Shown here in pieces: positions 43,423 through 54,134 of a stretch of DNA of 64,000 nucleotides. Position 1 is the first letter of the stretch. Every line of letters starts with the position of its first letter. The notes under the pieces are model-generated. The model was not told the DNA's origin and did no database searches. It saw nothing but the letters and a program-made list of their open reading frames with translations. Position numbers and translations under genes: made by a program. The stretch is from contig NZ_BJDM01000003.1 of assembly GCF_005405145.1 (NCBI RefSeq), positions 25,140 to 89,139 of the forward strand, in the 5' to 3' direction. The DNA comes from Paucilactobacillus kaifaensis. Its GTDB lineage: Bacteria > Bacillota > Bacilli > Lactobacillales > Lactobacillaceae.

Positions 43423-44643
43423 ATGGATTATTCAATGGATGCGGGTCAGACTTTCGGGGCCAAAATTAAAGTTATTGGTGTCGGAGGCGGGGGCAGTAAT
43501 GCTGTTAACCGCATGATTTCAGAAGAAGTTAAGGGTGTCGAATTTATCGTCGCCAATACCGATGTTCAAGCACTTGATGCCTCAAGTGCAGAGACAAAAA
43601 TTCAACTTGGACCCAAATTGACTCGTGGGTTAGGTGCTGGATCTAATCCAGAAATTGGAGCTAAAGCTGCCGAGGAAAGTGAAGAACAATTGGCTGAAGC
43701 GCTAGAAGGCGCAGATATGGTATTTGTTACTGCTGGTATGGGCGGAGGAACTGGTAACGGTGCCGCTCCTGCAGTAGCTAAAATAGCAAAAGATCAAGGA
43801 GCTCTGACGGTTGGAGTCGTTACTCGTCCGTTTAGCTTTGAAGGGCCTAGACGTGGTAAGTATGCCGCTGAAGGCGTTGCTAAAATGAAAGACAATGTAG
43901 ATACACTGATTATCATTGCCAATAACCGTTTATTAGAAATGGTTGATAAAAAGACGCCTATGATGGAAGCATTTAAGTCAGCAGATAATGTTTTAAGACA
44001 GGGTGTTCAAGGAATTTCTGACTTAATCACATCTCCTGGCTATGTTAATTTGGACTTTGCTGATGTAAAAACAGTAATGTCTAATCAAGGTTCTGCATTG
44101 ATGGGCGTTGGTTCTGCTACAGGTGAGAACCGTACTGCGGAAGCTACTAAAAAGGCAATTTCTTCACCATTATTAGAAGTGTCAATTGACGGAGCAGAAA
44201 ATGTTTTGTTAAACATAACTGGTGGCCCTGATCTATCATTATTTGAGGCTCAAGATGCTTCTGATATTGTTACTCAAGCGGCAACGACTGACGTTAATAT
44301 TATCTTTGGAACATCAATCGACGAAAGTCTTGGCGATGAAGTTCGAGTAACCGTGATTGCAACTGGAATTGATAAAGACAAAACAAACTCGGCGCGATCA
44401 AGTGATACTAATGCAACTAGTTCACGAGTTAAGTCAGCTGATGATCCGTTTGACGGTTGGGACATGCAAACGACCCAGACAGATGAGGCTGCAAATTCAC
44501 AAAATGATACTGATGAGTTTGCCCAAGTTGAAAAACCAGACTTTAATGTATTTAGTAGTGATAATGATACAGCCCAGACTGACGAAGATGATACGGATGA
44601 TGGATTAGACACTCCACCATTTTTCAAAAAACGTCGTTCATAG
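43423..44643 (+). CDS. ftsZ: Cell division GTPase FtsZ
   Basis: A 406-residue tubulin homologue forming the Z-ring. '[17 protein letters not shown]' and the T4 loop GGGTGNG (residues 107-113; Asn replaces the usual Thr/Ser), then '[14 protein letters not shown]', '[36 protein letters not shown]' as the T7 region, and '[17 protein letters not shown]'. An acidic linker of about 80 residues ends in [11 protein letters not shown], the conserved C-terminal peptide (D-x-P-x-F) that binds FtsA and SepF. The N in the GTPase signature is seen in other lactobacilli. Confidence 0.97.
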   Translation: MDYSMDAGQTFGAKIKVIGVGGGGSNAVNRMISEEVKGVEFIVANTDVQALDASSAETKIQLGPKLTRGLGAGSNPEIGAKAAEESEEQLAEALEGADMVFVTAGMGGGTGNGAAPAVAKIAKDQGALTVGVVTRPFSFEGPRRGKYAAEGVAKMKDNVDTLIIIANNRLLEMVDKKTPMMEAFKSADNVLRQGVQGISDLITSPGYVNLDFADVKTVMSNQGSALMGVGSATGENRTAEATKKAISSPLLEVSIDGAENVLLNITGGPDLSLFEAQDASDIVTQAATTDVNIIFGTSIDESLGDEVRVTVIATGIDKDKTNSARSSDTNATSSRVKSADDPFDGWDMQTTQTDEAANSQNDTDEFAQVEKPDFNVFSSDNDTAQTDEDDTDDGLDTPPFFKKRRS

Positions 44644-44685
44644 AATTAATCTGGCTGAAACATTGATTAATAGGAGATGACAGGT

Positions 44686-45108
44686 ATGGCTGGTAAATTT
44701 AGTTTAAATAATTTCTTTGGTATGAACGAAGAACCTGATGAAGATCAGTATTATGAGGAAACCACTTCTCAAAATTCAGTACCGGTTGAACGCGGAAAAA
44801 AGGTAGTTTCAATTAATAGCAGTCGTCAAAATGAAACTAGCAAAATTTCATTGTTCGAACCACGTCTTTATTCAGATGTAAAGGAAATTGCAACCCAATT
44901 GTTAAACAATCGGGCGATTATTGTTAACTTTACACAAATGGATAATGATGCTGCTAAAAGAGTGGTTGATTTTTTGAATGGAACTGTGTATGCAGTTGAT
45001 GGCGCTATTGAACGTCTTGGTGATCAGATTTTTCTATGTACACCACATAATTATGAAGTGACAGGAAACTTGTCTGCTAACCTAACTAAGGAACAAGACA
45101 ACCTATAA
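44686..45108 (+). CDS. sepF: Cell division protein SepF
   Basis: A 140-residue protein that binds membrane and FtsZ. N-terminal amphipathic helix (MAGKFSLNNFFGM), an acidic linker, and the SepF core ('KISLFEPRLYSDVKEIATQLL', 'AIIVNFTQMDNDAAKRVVDFLNG', 'LGDQIFLCTPHNYEVTG'). Start ATG after TAGGAGATGACAGGT; the ATG nine bases before lies in the ribosome site. Confidence 0.92.
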   Translation: MAGKFSLNNFFGMNEEPDEDQYYEETTSQNSVPVERGKKVVSINSSRQNETSKISLFEPRLYSDVKEIATQLLNNRAIIVNFTQMDNDAAKRVVDFLNGTVYAVDGAIERLGDQIFLCTPHNYEVTGNLSANLTKEQDNL

Positions 45109-45120
45109 GGAGTATTTAAT

Positions 45121-45396
45121 TTGATCGGATTTATATTTTACGCCTTAGATCGCTTGATCTATTTTTATATGATGCTGATTGTTGTGTGGGCGCTACTTTC
45201 TTGGTTTCCAGGCGCATATCAAAGTCGTCTTGGACGATTGATTAGTAGGTTGGTCGTACCATACATTAGATTGTTTGATTTTATTCCTACATTAGGTGGA
45301 TTAAGCTTCTCTCCATTAGTTGCGATTCTTGTTTTATCACTAGCACAATATGGAGTGGCGGCACTACAATCAGTTACATATCAATTAATTAGTTAA
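45121..45396 (+). CDS. YggT-family membrane protein (YlmG)
   Basis: A 91-residue protein with two membrane helices ('FYMMLIVVWALLSWFPGAY' and 'FSPLVAILVLSLAQYGVAAL') separated by the YggT hallmark 'RLISRLVVPYIRLFDFIPTLGGL'. It belongs to the dcw cluster between sepF and ylmH in Firmicutes and is linked to envelope and nucleoid organisation, but its activity is unclear. TTG start after AAGGAGTATTTAA. Confidence 0.88.
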   Translation: MIGFIFYALDRLIYFYMMLIVVWALLSWFPGAYQSRLGRLISRLVVPYIRLFDFIPTLGGLSFSPLVAILVLSLAQYGVAALQSVTYQLIS

Positions 45397-45411
45397 AGGA
45401 GCCAGTTGATT

Positions 45412-46197
45412 GTGGATAAAAATATAACTCAACATTTTCGTGTTGATGAAATGCCAATCATTGAGGAAATTAATGGTTGGATTGCACAATCAACGGATCA
45501 GTATCGTCCGATTTTAACAGGTTTTTTAAATCCGCGACAACGATATATTGCGAAAACATTAGTTAATCAAAATGATGAAATTTCATTTCAAAGCTGCGGA
45601 GGATTTCCCGATGCTGAAATGCAACGAGTTTTGGTATATCCATCGTATTATGAGCCTCAGGTCAGTGATTTTCAATTACAAGTACTTCAAATTAAATATC
45701 CACAAAAATTTGCTGAGCTACATCATCGGCAGGTGTTGGGTACACTCTTGAGTCAAGGGATTGAGAGAGTTACGTTTGGAGATATCATCACTGATGGTGT
45801 TCAATGGCAAGTTGTTGTCCAGGATAATTTGGCAGAATTTTTTATTGATCAGGTTGATAAGATTGCTTCTCTGCGAGTCCAATTAGTACCGGTTGAACTG
45901 GAGGATATATTAGTTCCTTTATCAGATTGGGAAACTGTTAATACCACTGTTAGTTCATTGCGGCTAGATGTCGTTGTTGCGAATGCATTTAATTATTCAC
46001 GTAATCGTGCCAAGACGTTGATTGAAGGACAAAAAATTCGGGTCAATTGGGTGGATGTAGTCAAACCTGATTATCCAGTTGCTGTTCATGACATGATTTC
46101 AGTCCGTCATGGTGGGCGAATAAAGTTGAGTGCAATTGATGGAACGACAAAAAAAGATAAATTAAGAGTTACGTTTGCACTTGTGAACGCAAAATAA
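45412..46197 (+). CDS. ylmH: YlmH-family RNA-binding protein with S4 domain
   Basis: A 261-residue protein ending in an S4 domain ('RLDVVVANAFNYSRNRAKTLIEGQKIRVNW'), and with the N-terminal YlmH domain ('NPRQRYIAKTLVNQNDEISFQSCGGFPDAEMQRVLVYP'). Family members help rescue stalled ribosomes. The start is ambiguous: GTG 45412 is the usual-length choice; a TTG six bases earlier is closer to AAAGGAG. Confidence 0.85.
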   Translation: MDKNITQHFRVDEMPIIEEINGWIAQSTDQYRPILTGFLNPRQRYIAKTLVNQNDEISFQSCGGFPDAEMQRVLVYPSYYEPQVSDFQLQVLQIKYPQKFAELHHRQVLGTLLSQGIERVTFGDIITDGVQWQVVVQDNLAEFFIDQVDKIASLRVQLVPVELEDILVPLSDWETVNTTVSSLRLDVVVANAFNYSRNRAKTLIEGQKIRVNWVDVVKPDYPVAVHDMISVRHGGRIKLSAIDGTTKKDKLRVTFALVNAK

Positions 46198-46212
46198 TTG
46201 GAGGTAGAATTA

Positions 46213-46914
46213 ATGAGTTTAACAGCTGAAGATATCCAAAATGAAAAATTTTCGACTAAAATGCGAGGCTACAATGTTGATGAAGTGAATCAATTTTTAG
46301 ATCGTATTGTAGCAGAATTTCAAACGATCACTGAAAAAAATCGTGAACTAGAAGAGACTGTTAAGTCGGATCAGGAAAAGTTAAAATACTTTACAGAATT
46401 AAAAGATTCACTAAATCAATCCATTTTGGTTGCCCAGGAAGCAGCTGACAAGGTGAAATCTAATGCACAAAAAGAGGCTGATATTACTTTACGTGAGGCC
46501 CAGAAACAAGCAACAGATATCGTATCAGAAGCAAATGAGAAAGCTAATCAATTAGTTCATGATTCGGCTGAATCTACTAAGCGACTGTCTGTTCAAACTA
46601 ACGATCTGAAAAAGCAAACACGCATTTTCCGCCAGCGATTACAAGTAATGTTAGAATCACAGTTAGCAGTGGTTAATAGTAGTGACTGGGATTCATTATT
46701 GCAACAAGCTGATCCGAGTTCATATGATGAGATTCAAAAGGTTTTAGGAAAGACGCTTGACAATCAGGGAAATCAGAGTGTAAACTCAATGGCATCAAGT
46801 GTAAATATAGCTACTTCAAAAAAAACCGCTGTTGCAAAACCTGTTCACGAAACAGAGAATGCAAAAGATCAAGGTGAAACGGTAGTTATCTTCCCAGATA
46901 GCAATCAAAAGTAG
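46213..46914 (+). CDS. divIVA: Cell division/polarity protein DivIVA
   Basis: A 233-residue coiled-coil protein that binds curved membrane at poles and septa. N-terminal lipid-binding domain 'MSLTAEDIQNEKFSTKMRGYN' style (here up to NVDEVNQFLDRIV), then long heptad coils (about 35-150) and a Ser/Thr/Lys-rich tail that may be less ordered. ATG after ATTGGAGGTAGAATTA. Last gene of the core dcw operon; the ileS leader follows. Confidence 0.93.
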   Translation: MSLTAEDIQNEKFSTKMRGYNVDEVNQFLDRIVAEFQTITEKNRELEETVKSDQEKLKYFTELKDSLNQSILVAQEAADKVKSNAQKEADITLREAQKQATDIVSEANEKANQLVHDSAESTKRLSVQTNDLKKQTRIFRQRLQVMLESQLAVVNSSDWDSLLQQADPSSYDEIQKVLGKTLDNQGNQSVNSMASSVNIATSKKTAVAKPVHETENAKDQGETVVIFPDSNQK

Positions 46915-46944
46915 CTTTAATTTAACTGATTTAACTGAACGAAA

Positions 46945-47180
46945 AACAAATGATTGAAGAGAACAGCAAGTTAATTTAGGTACCGCTAGCGAGTCAACGA
47001 TTGGTGAAAGGTTGATCGGTTAACTAAATTAATAGATCCTCTCTTGAGACAATTTGGTTGAGCAATAGGGTAGGCCAAACCGGTTCATTACCGTTAACTA
47101 ATGACTTAAGAGAATTGTTAAATTCTAAATTTGGGTGGTACCACGAAATCTTCGTCCCTTGCGGGTGAAGCTTTTTTTTT
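46945..47180 (+). promoter_or_regulatory. T-box leader of ileS, isoleucine-specific
   Basis: Elements in order: AAGAGA stem base with its 3' partner TCTCTT, specifier loop with ATC (47036-47038, Ile), GGTGAAAGG-type distal loop, T-box core TTGGGTGGTACCACG (47131-47145), and a terminator stem CTTCGTCCC / GGGTGAAG with a nine-T run (47150-47180). Uncharged tRNA-Ile should promote readthrough into ileS. No separate promoter is obvious, so the leader may also be fed from the divIVA transcript. Confidence 0.93.
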
Positions 47181-47227
47181 ACCATAAATTCGGACAGTTT
47201 TTGATACATATAATAGGAGGAATAGTA

Positions 47228-50026
47228 ATGAGAATTAAGGAAACACTTAATCTTGGTAAGACTGGTTTTCCAATGCGTGGGAATCTACCAGTCAAGGAAG
47301 CTGAACGTCAAAATGTATGGGCAGAAAATAAGGTTTATGAACAACGACAAAAGCTGAATGAAGGTAAACCAACATTTGTATTACACGATGGACCACCATA
47401 TGCTAACGGTAATATCCATATTGGTCATGCGCTCAACAAGATAACGAAAGATATTATTGTTCGCTATAAATCAATGTCAGGTTTCCGTTCACCTTACGTT
47501 CCTGGATGGGATACACACGGCTTACCAATCGAACAACAATTAACCAAGATGGGCTACGACCGTAAAAAAATGAACACCTCAGAATTTCGTGATTTGTGTC
47601 GTAAATATGCGTTGGAGCAAGTTGATAAACAGCGGAATGATTTTAAACGATTAGGTGTTGCTGGCGAATGGGATAATCCATATATTACTCTGAAAAAAGA
47701 ATATGAGGCTGCTCAAGTTCGTGTGTTTGGTGATTTTGCAGAAAAAGGCTTGCTGTATCGTGGTAAAAAGCCAGTATTTTGGTCATGGTCATCAGAATCT
47801 GCATTAGCGGAAGCAGAAGTTGACTATAAAGATGTTACCTCTCCATCAGCCTTCTATGGTGAAAAAGTTGTTGATGGTAAAGGTGTATTAGATGATGATA
47901 CGTATATGGTTGTTTGGACGACGACACCATGGACAATTCCAGCATCTGAAGGGATCACGATTGATGCATCATTTGATTACTCTGTGGTAACACATAGTGG
48001 TGATGACAAGAAGTATGTATTGGCGACTGAATTAGTTGATCAATGTGCTGAGCTTTTTGAGTGGAGCGATGTTCAAACAGTTAAGACGATGAAGGGTAAA
48101 AAATTAGATAACGTCTTAACTCAGCATCCGTTTTATCCAGACCGTAAGTTAGTCACAATGTTAGGCGATTTTGTTACATTGGATGCTGGTACTGGATTGG
48201 TGCATACGGCACCAGGATTTGGTGAAGATGATTACAATGTCGGTAGAAAATATGGCTTGGATGTTTATGTGCCTGTTAATGACCAGGGATATCTTACTGA
48301 AGATACTGGGTCGGATTTTGCAGGTGTATTTTATGAAGATGCTAATCAAATTGCATTAGATAAGTTAAAAGATGCCGGCCTATTACTGAAGTATATGCCT
48401 TATGTTCATAGTTATCCATTTGATTGGCGAACCAAAAAACCGATCATCTTTAGAGCTACCGATCAGTGGTTTGCATCTGTTGATAAAATCAAAGATGAAA
48501 TTTTAAAGGCTATTGACGATGTCACATTTTATCCTAGTTGGGGTAAGGTGCGTCTTCACAATATGATTCGTGATCGTGGTGACTGGGTTATTTCCCGGCA
48601 ACGTGTTTGGGGAGTTCCATTGCCTATCTTCTATGCCGAAGATGGGGAACCAATTATGACCAAAGAAACAATTGGGCATGTTGCAGATTTATTTGCGGAA
48701 TATGGGTCAAATGTTTGGTTTGATCGTGATGCTAAAGATTTATTGCCAGAAGGATTTACTAGTGAACATTCTCCAAATGGTAAGTTCAAAAAAGAGACTG
48801 ATATTATGGATGTTTGGTTTGATTCAGGTTCTTCACATCAAGGTGTGCTAGCAGAGCGTGACTATCTCACTTATCCTGCTGATATGTATATGGAGGGATC
48901 TGACCAGTACCGTGGCTGGTTTAATTCTAGTTTGATTACTAGTGTGGTTGTTTCTGGTCATGCTCCATACAAAACAATCCTGTCTCAAGGATTTACGCTT
49001 GATGGCGAGGGTCGAAAGATGAGCAAGTCAATTGGTAACACAATTGAGCCCAATAAAGTTGTTAAACAAATGGGTGCTGAAATTATCCGTTTATGGGTTA
49101 TTAGCGTTGATTCGTCGGCCGATGTCCGTGTTTCAATGGAAATTTTTAAACAGGTATCTGAAAGCTATCGAAAGATTCGTAACACAATGCGTTTCTTACT
49201 AGCTAATACGACTGATTTTGATCCAGCAACAGATGGACTTAAATATGACGAGTTAGAGTCTGTTGATCAATTTATGCTAATTCGCTTAAACCAATTTACG
49301 GCAGAAGTACAAGCACATTTTGAAGATTATGACTTTTTAGATATCTATAAAAAGTTAATGAATTTTGTTACAACTGAATTATCGGCCTTTTATATGAATG
49401 TTGCCAAAGATGTGGTATATATTGATGCCGAAAATTCACGGACGCGTCGTTCGATGCAGACCGTCTTTTATCAAGTGTTAGTAACAATGACTAAGTTATT
49501 AACTCCAGTGCTACCACATACTACTGAAGAAATTTGGCAATACTTAAAGGAACCAGAAGAGTTTGTCCAGTTGGCTGAAATGCCTGTAGTAGAGCATTTT
49601 GATAATGAAGATGCAATGCTTAAAAATTGGAACGAATTCATGAAGGTAAGATCGCATGTCCTTAAGGTATTGGAAGAGGCTCGCGATGATAAGAAAATTG
49701 GAAAGTCACTTGAAGCTCAGTTGAACTTATATGTTTCAGATGAAAATCAGGCAATGTTGGACTCCTTAAATGCTAATGTGCGTCAACTATTAGAAGTTTC
49801 AGATCTACATGTTGCTCCATTAGCTGATGCCCCTACAGATGCATTAGACTTTAATGATGGTGTCGCAGTCAAGGTTGCTCCTGCACAAGGCGAGGTTTGC
49901 CAACGATGTCGGATGACAACGACAGATGTTGGTTCAGATAGTGCTTATCCACAATTATGTGCCCGTTGTGCTGCTATTGTCCGAGCTGAATTTCCTGAAA
50001 CTGTTAATGAAGGATTAGAAAAATAG
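47228..50026 (+). CDS. ileS: Isoleucyl-tRNA synthetase
   Basis: A 932-residue class I synthetase. HIGH motif as HIGH 64-67, KMSKS 597-601, an editing (CP1) domain between, and a C-terminal zinc finger ('[24 protein letters not shown]' region, four Cys). The start is the ATG after AATAGGAGGAATAGTA; 31 upstream in-frame codons overlap the leader and are not used. Its leader T-box adds Ile control on top of dcw linkage. Confidence 0.97.
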   Translation: MRIKETLNLGKTGFPMRGNLPVKEAERQNVWAENKVYEQRQKLNEGKPTFVLHDGPPYANGNIHIGHALNKITKDIIVRYKSMSGFRSPYVPGWDTHGLPIEQQLTKMGYDRKKMNTSEFRDLCRKYALEQVDKQRNDFKRLGVAGEWDNPYITLKKEYEAAQVRVFGDFAEKGLLYRGKKPVFWSWSSESALAEAEVDYKDVTSPSAFYGEKVVDGKGVLDDDTYMVVWTTTPWTIPASEGITIDASFDYSVVTHSGDDKKYVLATELVDQCAELFEWSDVQTVKTMKGKKLDNVLTQHPFYPDRKLVTMLGDFVTLDAGTGLVHTAPGFGEDDYNVGRKYGLDVYVPVNDQGYLTEDTGSDFAGVFYEDANQIALDKLKDAGLLLKYMPYVHSYPFDWRTKKPIIFRATDQWFASVDKIKDEILKAIDDVTFYPSWGKVRLHNMIRDRGDWVISRQRVWGVPLPIFYAEDGEPIMTKETIGHVADLFAEYGSNVWFDRDAKDLLPEGFTSEHSPNGKFKKETDIMDVWFDSGSSHQGVLAERDYLTYPADMYMEGSDQYRGWFNSSLITSVVVSGHAPYKTILSQGFTLDGEGRKMSKSIGNTIEPNKVVKQMGAEIIRLWVISVDSSADVRVSMEIFKQVSESYRKIRNTMRFLLANTTDFDPATDGLKYDELESVDQFMLIRLNQFTAEVQAHFEDYDFLDIYKKLMNFVTTELSAFYMNVAKDVVYIDAENSRTRRSMQTVFYQVLVTMTKLLTPVLPHTTEEIWQYLKEPEEFVQLAEMPVVEHFDNEDAMLKNWNEFMKVRSHVLKVLEEARDDKKIGKSLEAQLNLYVSDENQAMLDSLNANVRQLLEVSDLHVAPLADAPTDALDFNDGVAVKVAPAQGEVCQRCRMTTTDVGSDSAYPQLCARCAAIVRAEFPETVNEGLEK

Positions 50027-50058
50027 TCAACACCTGACATTTAAGACTGAACGGTGTA

Positions 50059-50092
50059 AAATACCAAGTAATGAAAATTACTTGGTATTTTT
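50059..50092 (+). terminator. Terminator after ileS
   Basis: AAATACCAAGTAAT (50059-50072) pairs perfectly with ATTACTTGGTATTT (50077-50090), GAAA loop, plus extra Ts. It ends 22 bases before the dapF start. Confidence 0.9.
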
Positions 50093-50114
50093 GTACCATG
50101 ATAAGGGTGAAAAA

Positions 50115-51107
50115 ATGAAATTAATTAAAGTACATGGTTCTGAAAATGATTTTTATATGCTGGATGCAAAGCAGTTTGATCGTTCATTAACTGAATCAGA
50201 AATTAAAAAATTAGCACTTCAGATTTGTAAACGTAATGGGGCTGGTTTAGGTGATGGAGCAGATGGATTACTATGGGTTGATCGTGCCAGTCATCAAGGG
50301 CCACTTGGTAAAATGCGAGTTATCAATGCTGATGGAAGCGAAGCCAGCATGTGCGGCAACGGATTAAGGAGTGTGTCTCGTTATTTAGCTGAACAAAATC
50401 ATAAACAGTCATTTACTGTGGAAACAATGGAGGCCGACTTACCAGTCGCCAAAATGACTGAATTAGCAGCTGGCGTACCAACATATCGAGTACAGATCGC
50501 CCCAGTCAGTTTTCAAGCGCATGATTTGAAGATGCACGTCAATCATGAGGCTAAGACATTGATTGATCAGTCAATTGAAGAGCTAGACTCGAATCTGAAA
50601 TTTACTGCTGTCGCAGTGCCCAATCCGCATTTAATCGCTTTTGTTGATGAAGCGACTATTAAGGGAGATCAGCTTGGTGAATTAGGTCGTTATTTAAATA
50701 ATGGAACGAATCCCATTTTCCCAGATGGGGTTAATGTTAGTTTTGTTCAAATCCAAGGCAAAAATCAAATTTTTGTTCGCACCTTTGAACGTGGTGTTGG
50801 CTACACTAACGCTTGTGGGACAGGAATGTCAGCTGCTAGTTTGGTTAGTGTTATCTTACATGGTGATCAAATTGAGAATAACACTGATATAACGGTTCGT
50901 AACCCTGGTGGAATGGTTAAAACGGATGTTCACTACCAAAATAAAGCCGATGATTCCATTGATTTGATTGGTAATGCTACTTTTGTTCGTACTGTAGAAT
51001 TGGACTTGAGTGCTGCTCTGGATGGTGATTTTAGTCAGGCCAAATTTAGTGATACTGGTGAACAAGTAAGTTACGAGAAATTTATTTCAAGCCTAGCAGT
51101 CAATTAG
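50115..51107 (+). CDS. dapF: Diaminopimelate epimerase
   Basis: A 330-residue enzyme converting LL-DAP to meso-DAP for peptidoglycan and lysine. Catalytic cysteines are Cys80 ([10 protein letters not shown]) and Cys234 ([10 protein letters not shown]). It begins [17 protein letters not shown]. It is slightly longer than the ~275-residue bacterial norm, as in lactobacillus enzymes. The ATG behind ATAAGGGTGAAAAA is used; an upstream in-frame ATG lies within the terminator. Its presence supports a DAP-type cell wall. Confidence 0.93.
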   Translation: MKLIKVHGSENDFYMLDAKQFDRSLTESEIKKLALQICKRNGAGLGDGADGLLWVDRASHQGPLGKMRVINADGSEASMCGNGLRSVSRYLAEQNHKQSFTVETMEADLPVAKMTELAAGVPTYRVQIAPVSFQAHDLKMHVNHEAKTLIDQSIEELDSNLKFTAVAVPNPHLIAFVDEATIKGDQLGELGRYLNNGTNPIFPDGVNVSFVQIQGKNQIFVRTFERGVGYTNACGTGMSAASLVSVILHGDQIENNTDITVRNPGGMVKTDVHYQNKADDSIDLIGNATFVRTVELDLSAALDGDFSQAKFSDTGEQVSYEKFISSLAVN

Positions 51108-51132
51108 CTTTAAAGCAGATAGGATGATATCA

Positions 51133-51351
51133 ATGTTACGTGGAATCGTAAAAAATTTTGACAATCAAAAGGGATTTGGATTTATTGAAGTTGCTGACGA
51201 ACCGGATGTCTTTGTTCATTTCAGTGGTATTGAAGGTTCTGGGCATAAAGAACTGGCTGCAGGACAACAAGTAGAGTTAGTGGTTGTTAAAGGTATTAGA
51301 GGACCACAAGCTGCTCATGTAAGTGTGTTGGAAGATCAAGGGGAGAATTAA
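51133..51351 (+). CDS. Cold-shock domain protein (CspA family)
   Basis: A 72-residue single-domain OB-fold protein. RNP1 is KGFGFIEV and RNP2 is VFVHFSGI. The sequence differs from the main cold-shock protein (MxxGTVKWFNxxKGFGFI) by [11 protein letters not shown], typical of divergent lactobacillus paralogues. An RNA chaperone or modest regulatory role is likely. ATG 51133 is chosen; an ATG nine bases upstream sits in the AGGATG ribosome site. The last base overlaps the next start. Confidence 0.8.
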   Translation: MLRGIVKNFDNQKGFGFIEVADEPDVFVHFSGIEGSGHKELAAGQQVELVVVKGIRGPQAAHVSVLEDQGEN

Positions 51352-51908
51352 TGGTGTCGCAAGAAGAAAAGAGAGTTTCCTCTCGATCTATATTTCACGG
51401 TCATATTATGGATGTTGAAGTGGCAGACGTAAGATTACCTAACGGTCAAATGACTACTCGAGAAATTGTACGGCATGCACCGGCAGTAGCAATCTTAGCC
51501 ATTGATGACCATCAACAAATGCTGTTGATGCGACAATGGCGTGCAGCGGTTGATCAAGCGACACTCGAGATACCAGCTGGTAAAGTTGATCAACGAGATG
51601 GCGATGCCCGCGATGCAGCAATTCGTGAATTGAATGAAGAAACCAGATTGGTAGCGGATAGATTAACGAAGGTTAGTTCATTTTATTCATCTGTCGGTTT
51701 TTCTGATGAATATATGACATTGTATTTAGCTCGAGGCTTAACAGCAGTAGCCAAACAGTTACCGCAAGATGTCGATGAGAATTTAGAGTTAGTAAAGGTA
51801 ACCTTGGAACAAGCATTAGAATTAATTAAATCAGGTCAAATTTGTGATGCCAAGACGATTATGGCTATTTACTATTGGCAAACTTTATCTTTGCGTGGTG
51901 ATAAGTAA
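51351..51908 (+). CDS. Nudix hydrolase, ADP-ribose pyrophosphatase type
   Basis: A 185-residue protein with the layout of ADP-ribose pyrophosphatases ('VAILAIDDHQQMLLMRQWRAAVDQATLEIPAGKVD'). The Nudix helix reads GKVDQRDGDARDAAIRELNE, with EETRL afterwards. Compared with the consensus G-x5-E-x7-REUxEExGU it has Asp/Gly at the first Glu place, one extra residue, and Arg in place of the Gly after EET. The REL and EE metal ligands are kept, so activity is likely. ATG overlaps the csp stop. Confidence 0.85.
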   Translation: MVSQEEKRVSSRSIFHGHIMDVEVADVRLPNGQMTTREIVRHAPAVAILAIDDHQQMLLMRQWRAAVDQATLEIPAGKVDQRDGDARDAAIRELNEETRLVADRLTKVSSFYSSVGFSDEYMTLYLARGLTAVAKQLPQDVDENLELVKVTLEQALELIKSGQICDAKTIMAIYYWQTLSLRGDK

Positions 51909-52226
51909 ATGAAGTATGAAAATGATGATCAAGAACCACAAACACGACAAGAGTACCGCAAGCAGCAGCAAGCATCGCAAGATGAATTTGAAAAGCGTGA
52001 TCAACAAAGAGTGCAGGTTCAACGAGAATATTCGCGAACGCATCGTGACCAACGGGTAGATGATCCGCAACAAGATAATCTTGAAGAAGAACCAATGTCT
52101 AGAAGCACGAATATCGTTGACGGCGGCCAAAAAGTGCATCAATTAAAGCGAAAATTAAATCTAGTGATTATTGGATTGATTTTGGCAATTATTATTGTCT
52201 ATCTTGTTTTGTTTTTTGTGGGCTAA
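51909..52226 (+). CDS. Charged protein with a C-terminal membrane anchor
   Basis: A 105-residue protein: about 75 residues rich in Gln, Arg, Asp and Glu (for example TRQEYRKQQQASQDEFEKRD), then one membrane helix (NLVIIGLILAIIIVYLVLFFV) at the C-terminus. This is a tail-anchored-like topology. It starts directly after the nudix stop. No family is recognised with certainty, though charged single-pass proteins occur here in lactobacilli. Confidence 0.7.
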   Translation: MKYENDDQEPQTRQEYRKQQQASQDEFEKRDQQRVQVQREYSRTHRDQRVDDPQQDNLEEEPMSRSTNIVDGGQKVHQLKRKLNLVIIGLILAIIIVYLVLFFVG

Positions 52227-52258
52227 TTTATTAAAGTTGAATTGAGGAAAAAATAAAA

Positions 52259-52951
52259 ATGAAATTTGGAATTATTTGTGCAATGCCGGAAGAAATAAAA
52301 GAGTTAGTTGCGGTACTGGAAAATAAGACAGAAACACAATTAGGTGGCAAAAATTATTTTGAAGGCCAGATTAATTCGCAAAAAGTTGTGTTAGTTGAAT
52401 CTGGAATTGGTAAAGTAGAGGCGGGGATTACGACTGAACATCTGATTGTGGAATTTAACGTGGATGTGGTTATTAATTCTGGCTCGGCGGGTGGAATTGG
52501 TGCTCAATTGCATGTGGGCGATGTGGTAGTTTCATCGGAAACAGCATATCACGATGTTGATGCAATGGCTTTTGGGTATCAATATGGTCAGTTACCTGGA
52601 CAGCCGGCGAGATTTGTTGCTTCCAAAGAATGGTCAGATGCAGTAGTTGAGGCAGGAAAGTCGACTGGATTAAATATTTTCAAGGGCCTAATTGTTACTG
52701 GTGATCAATTTGTTGCTAGTCAAACAGCAGTTGATCAAATTATTCAACATTTTCCAGATGCATTGTCAAGCGAGATGGAAGGTGCTGCAGTGGGTCAAGT
52801 AGCCACTGATCACAAGATTCCATATGTCGTTGTTCGGGCCATCTCAGATACAGGCAATGATGACGCTGGTGTTTCATTTGATGAATTTATTGTTGACGCA
52901 GGTCATCGGTCAGCACAAATGCTTATAGCATTATTACACCATGTTAAATAA
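52259..52951 (+). CDS. mtnN: 5'-methylthioadenosine/S-adenosylhomocysteine nucleosidase
   Basis: A 230-residue purine nucleosidase (Pfs). 'MKFGIICAMPEEIKELV', 'VVLVESGIGKVEAGITTEHLI', 'INSGSAGGIGAQLHVGDVVVSSET', 'SEMEGAAVGQVATDHKIPYVVVRAISD' are typical, with the catalytic Asp in the last motif. It recycles S-adenosylmethionine by-products and feeds AI-2 synthesis, linking with the sulfur genes around it. Ribosome site GAGGAAAAAATAAAA. Confidence 0.95.
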   Translation: MKFGIICAMPEEIKELVAVLENKTETQLGGKNYFEGQINSQKVVLVESGIGKVEAGITTEHLIVEFNVDVVINSGSAGGIGAQLHVGDVVVSSETAYHDVDAMAFGYQYGQLPGQPARFVASKEWSDAVVEAGKSTGLNIFKGLIVTGDQFVASQTAVDQIIQHFPDALSSEMEGAAVGQVATDHKIPYVVVRAISDTGNDDAGVSFDEFIVDAGHRSAQMLIALLHHVK

Positions 52952-52969
52952 TTAGGGAGGGATGGTTAA

Positions 52970-54133
52970 TTGGAACCAGTATACTTAGATAATGCGGCGA
53001 CTACGCCAATGTCAGAAGAAGTTATTGCAGAGATGACTGATAAAATGAATCACGTATGGGGTAATGCTTCCACAACGTACAGTTTTGGGCGCAAGGCTCA
53101 CACGGTGATGGAAGATTCACGACAAATTATTGCGGATAGCATTAATGCTGCCACTACTGAAATTACGTTTACCAGTGGTGGTAGTGAGAGTGATAATACT
53201 GCTATCGTGCAAACTGCAATTGCGCGTCAAAATTTAGGTAAGCATATTATTACAACTGCAATTGAGCATGAAGCGGTGTTAAAACCTTTACAATATTTGG
53301 AAAGTCAGGGTTTTGAAGTCACATACTTACCAGTTGACCAAAATGGAAACATTTCGTTGTCTGATTTCAAAAACGCTTTGCGTGATGACACGATTCTAGT
53401 TACTATTATGATGGGTAATAATGAAGTTGGTAGCAGAATGCCAATTCACGAAATCGGTGAGCTCCTTAAGGATCACCAAGCTTGGTTCCATACGGATGCT
53501 GTTCAGACATATGGGCTATTAGATATAGATGTTAAACGTGATCATATTGACATGTTATCAACGTCAGCTCATAAAATTAACGGCCCTAAAATGATTGGTT
53601 TTTTGTATCGCCGCAATGGAATTAATTTTCCTAGTTTTGTTAAGGGTGGTGAGCAAGAAGATAAGCGACGCGCTGGAACCGAAAATATTCCAGCAATTGC
53701 AGCTTTTGGGACTGCAGTTAGCGTTCTTACTAGTGCAGAAAAAAGGGCACGGCAAACAAAGTATTTTGAGTTTAAAAATCGAATTATAAATGGACTACAA
53801 GCCAATGGAGTTGCAGTTGAGGTGAATGGTGAAATAAAACCGGACAATTTAAACCACGTGTTAAACATTTGGCTTAAAGGAATCTCGACCTATGTTATGC
53901 AAACAAACTTGGATTTGGCGGGTTTTGCAATTTCAGGAGGATCTGCTTGTACTGCTGGTAATTTAGAGCCTTCACATGTATTAACAGCAATGTATGGGGA
54001 AAATAGTCCTCGAATTAGTGAGTCAATTCGGATCAGTTTTGGTCGCTATACTACCAAAGAGCAGATAGACGCGTTCATACAAGCAGTAACTAAAATTGCA
54101 AATCGATTAACTGAAAAAAGTGAGGTTAGCTAA
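52970..54133 (+). CDS. Cysteine desulfurase (IscS/NifS type)
   Basis: A 387-residue PLP enzyme that removes sulfur from cysteine as persulfide. PLP Lys202 is in STSAHKINGPKM; the active Cys327 is in GGSACTAGN. N-terminus 'VYLDNAATTPM' is standard. The TTG start lies after AGGGAGGGATGGTTAA. Followed by DUF1831 and mnmA, so it probably supplies sulfur for tRNA 2-thiouridine; a role in Fe-S assembly is less supported by context. Confidence 0.92.
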   Translation: MEPVYLDNAATTPMSEEVIAEMTDKMNHVWGNASTTYSFGRKAHTVMEDSRQIIADSINAATTEITFTSGGSESDNTAIVQTAIARQNLGKHIITTAIEHEAVLKPLQYLESQGFEVTYLPVDQNGNISLSDFKNALRDDTILVTIMMGNNEVGSRMPIHEIGELLKDHQAWFHTDAVQTYGLLDIDVKRDHIDMLSTSAHKINGPKMIGFLYRRNGINFPSFVKGGEQEDKRRAGTENIPAIAAFGTAVSVLTSAEKRARQTKYFEFKNRIINGLQANGVAVEVNGEIKPDNLNHVLNIWLKGISTYVMQTNLDLAGFAISGGSACTAGNLEPSHVLTAMYGENSPRISESIRISFGRYTTKEQIDAFIQAVTKIANRLTEKSEVS

Positions 54134-54134
54134 G

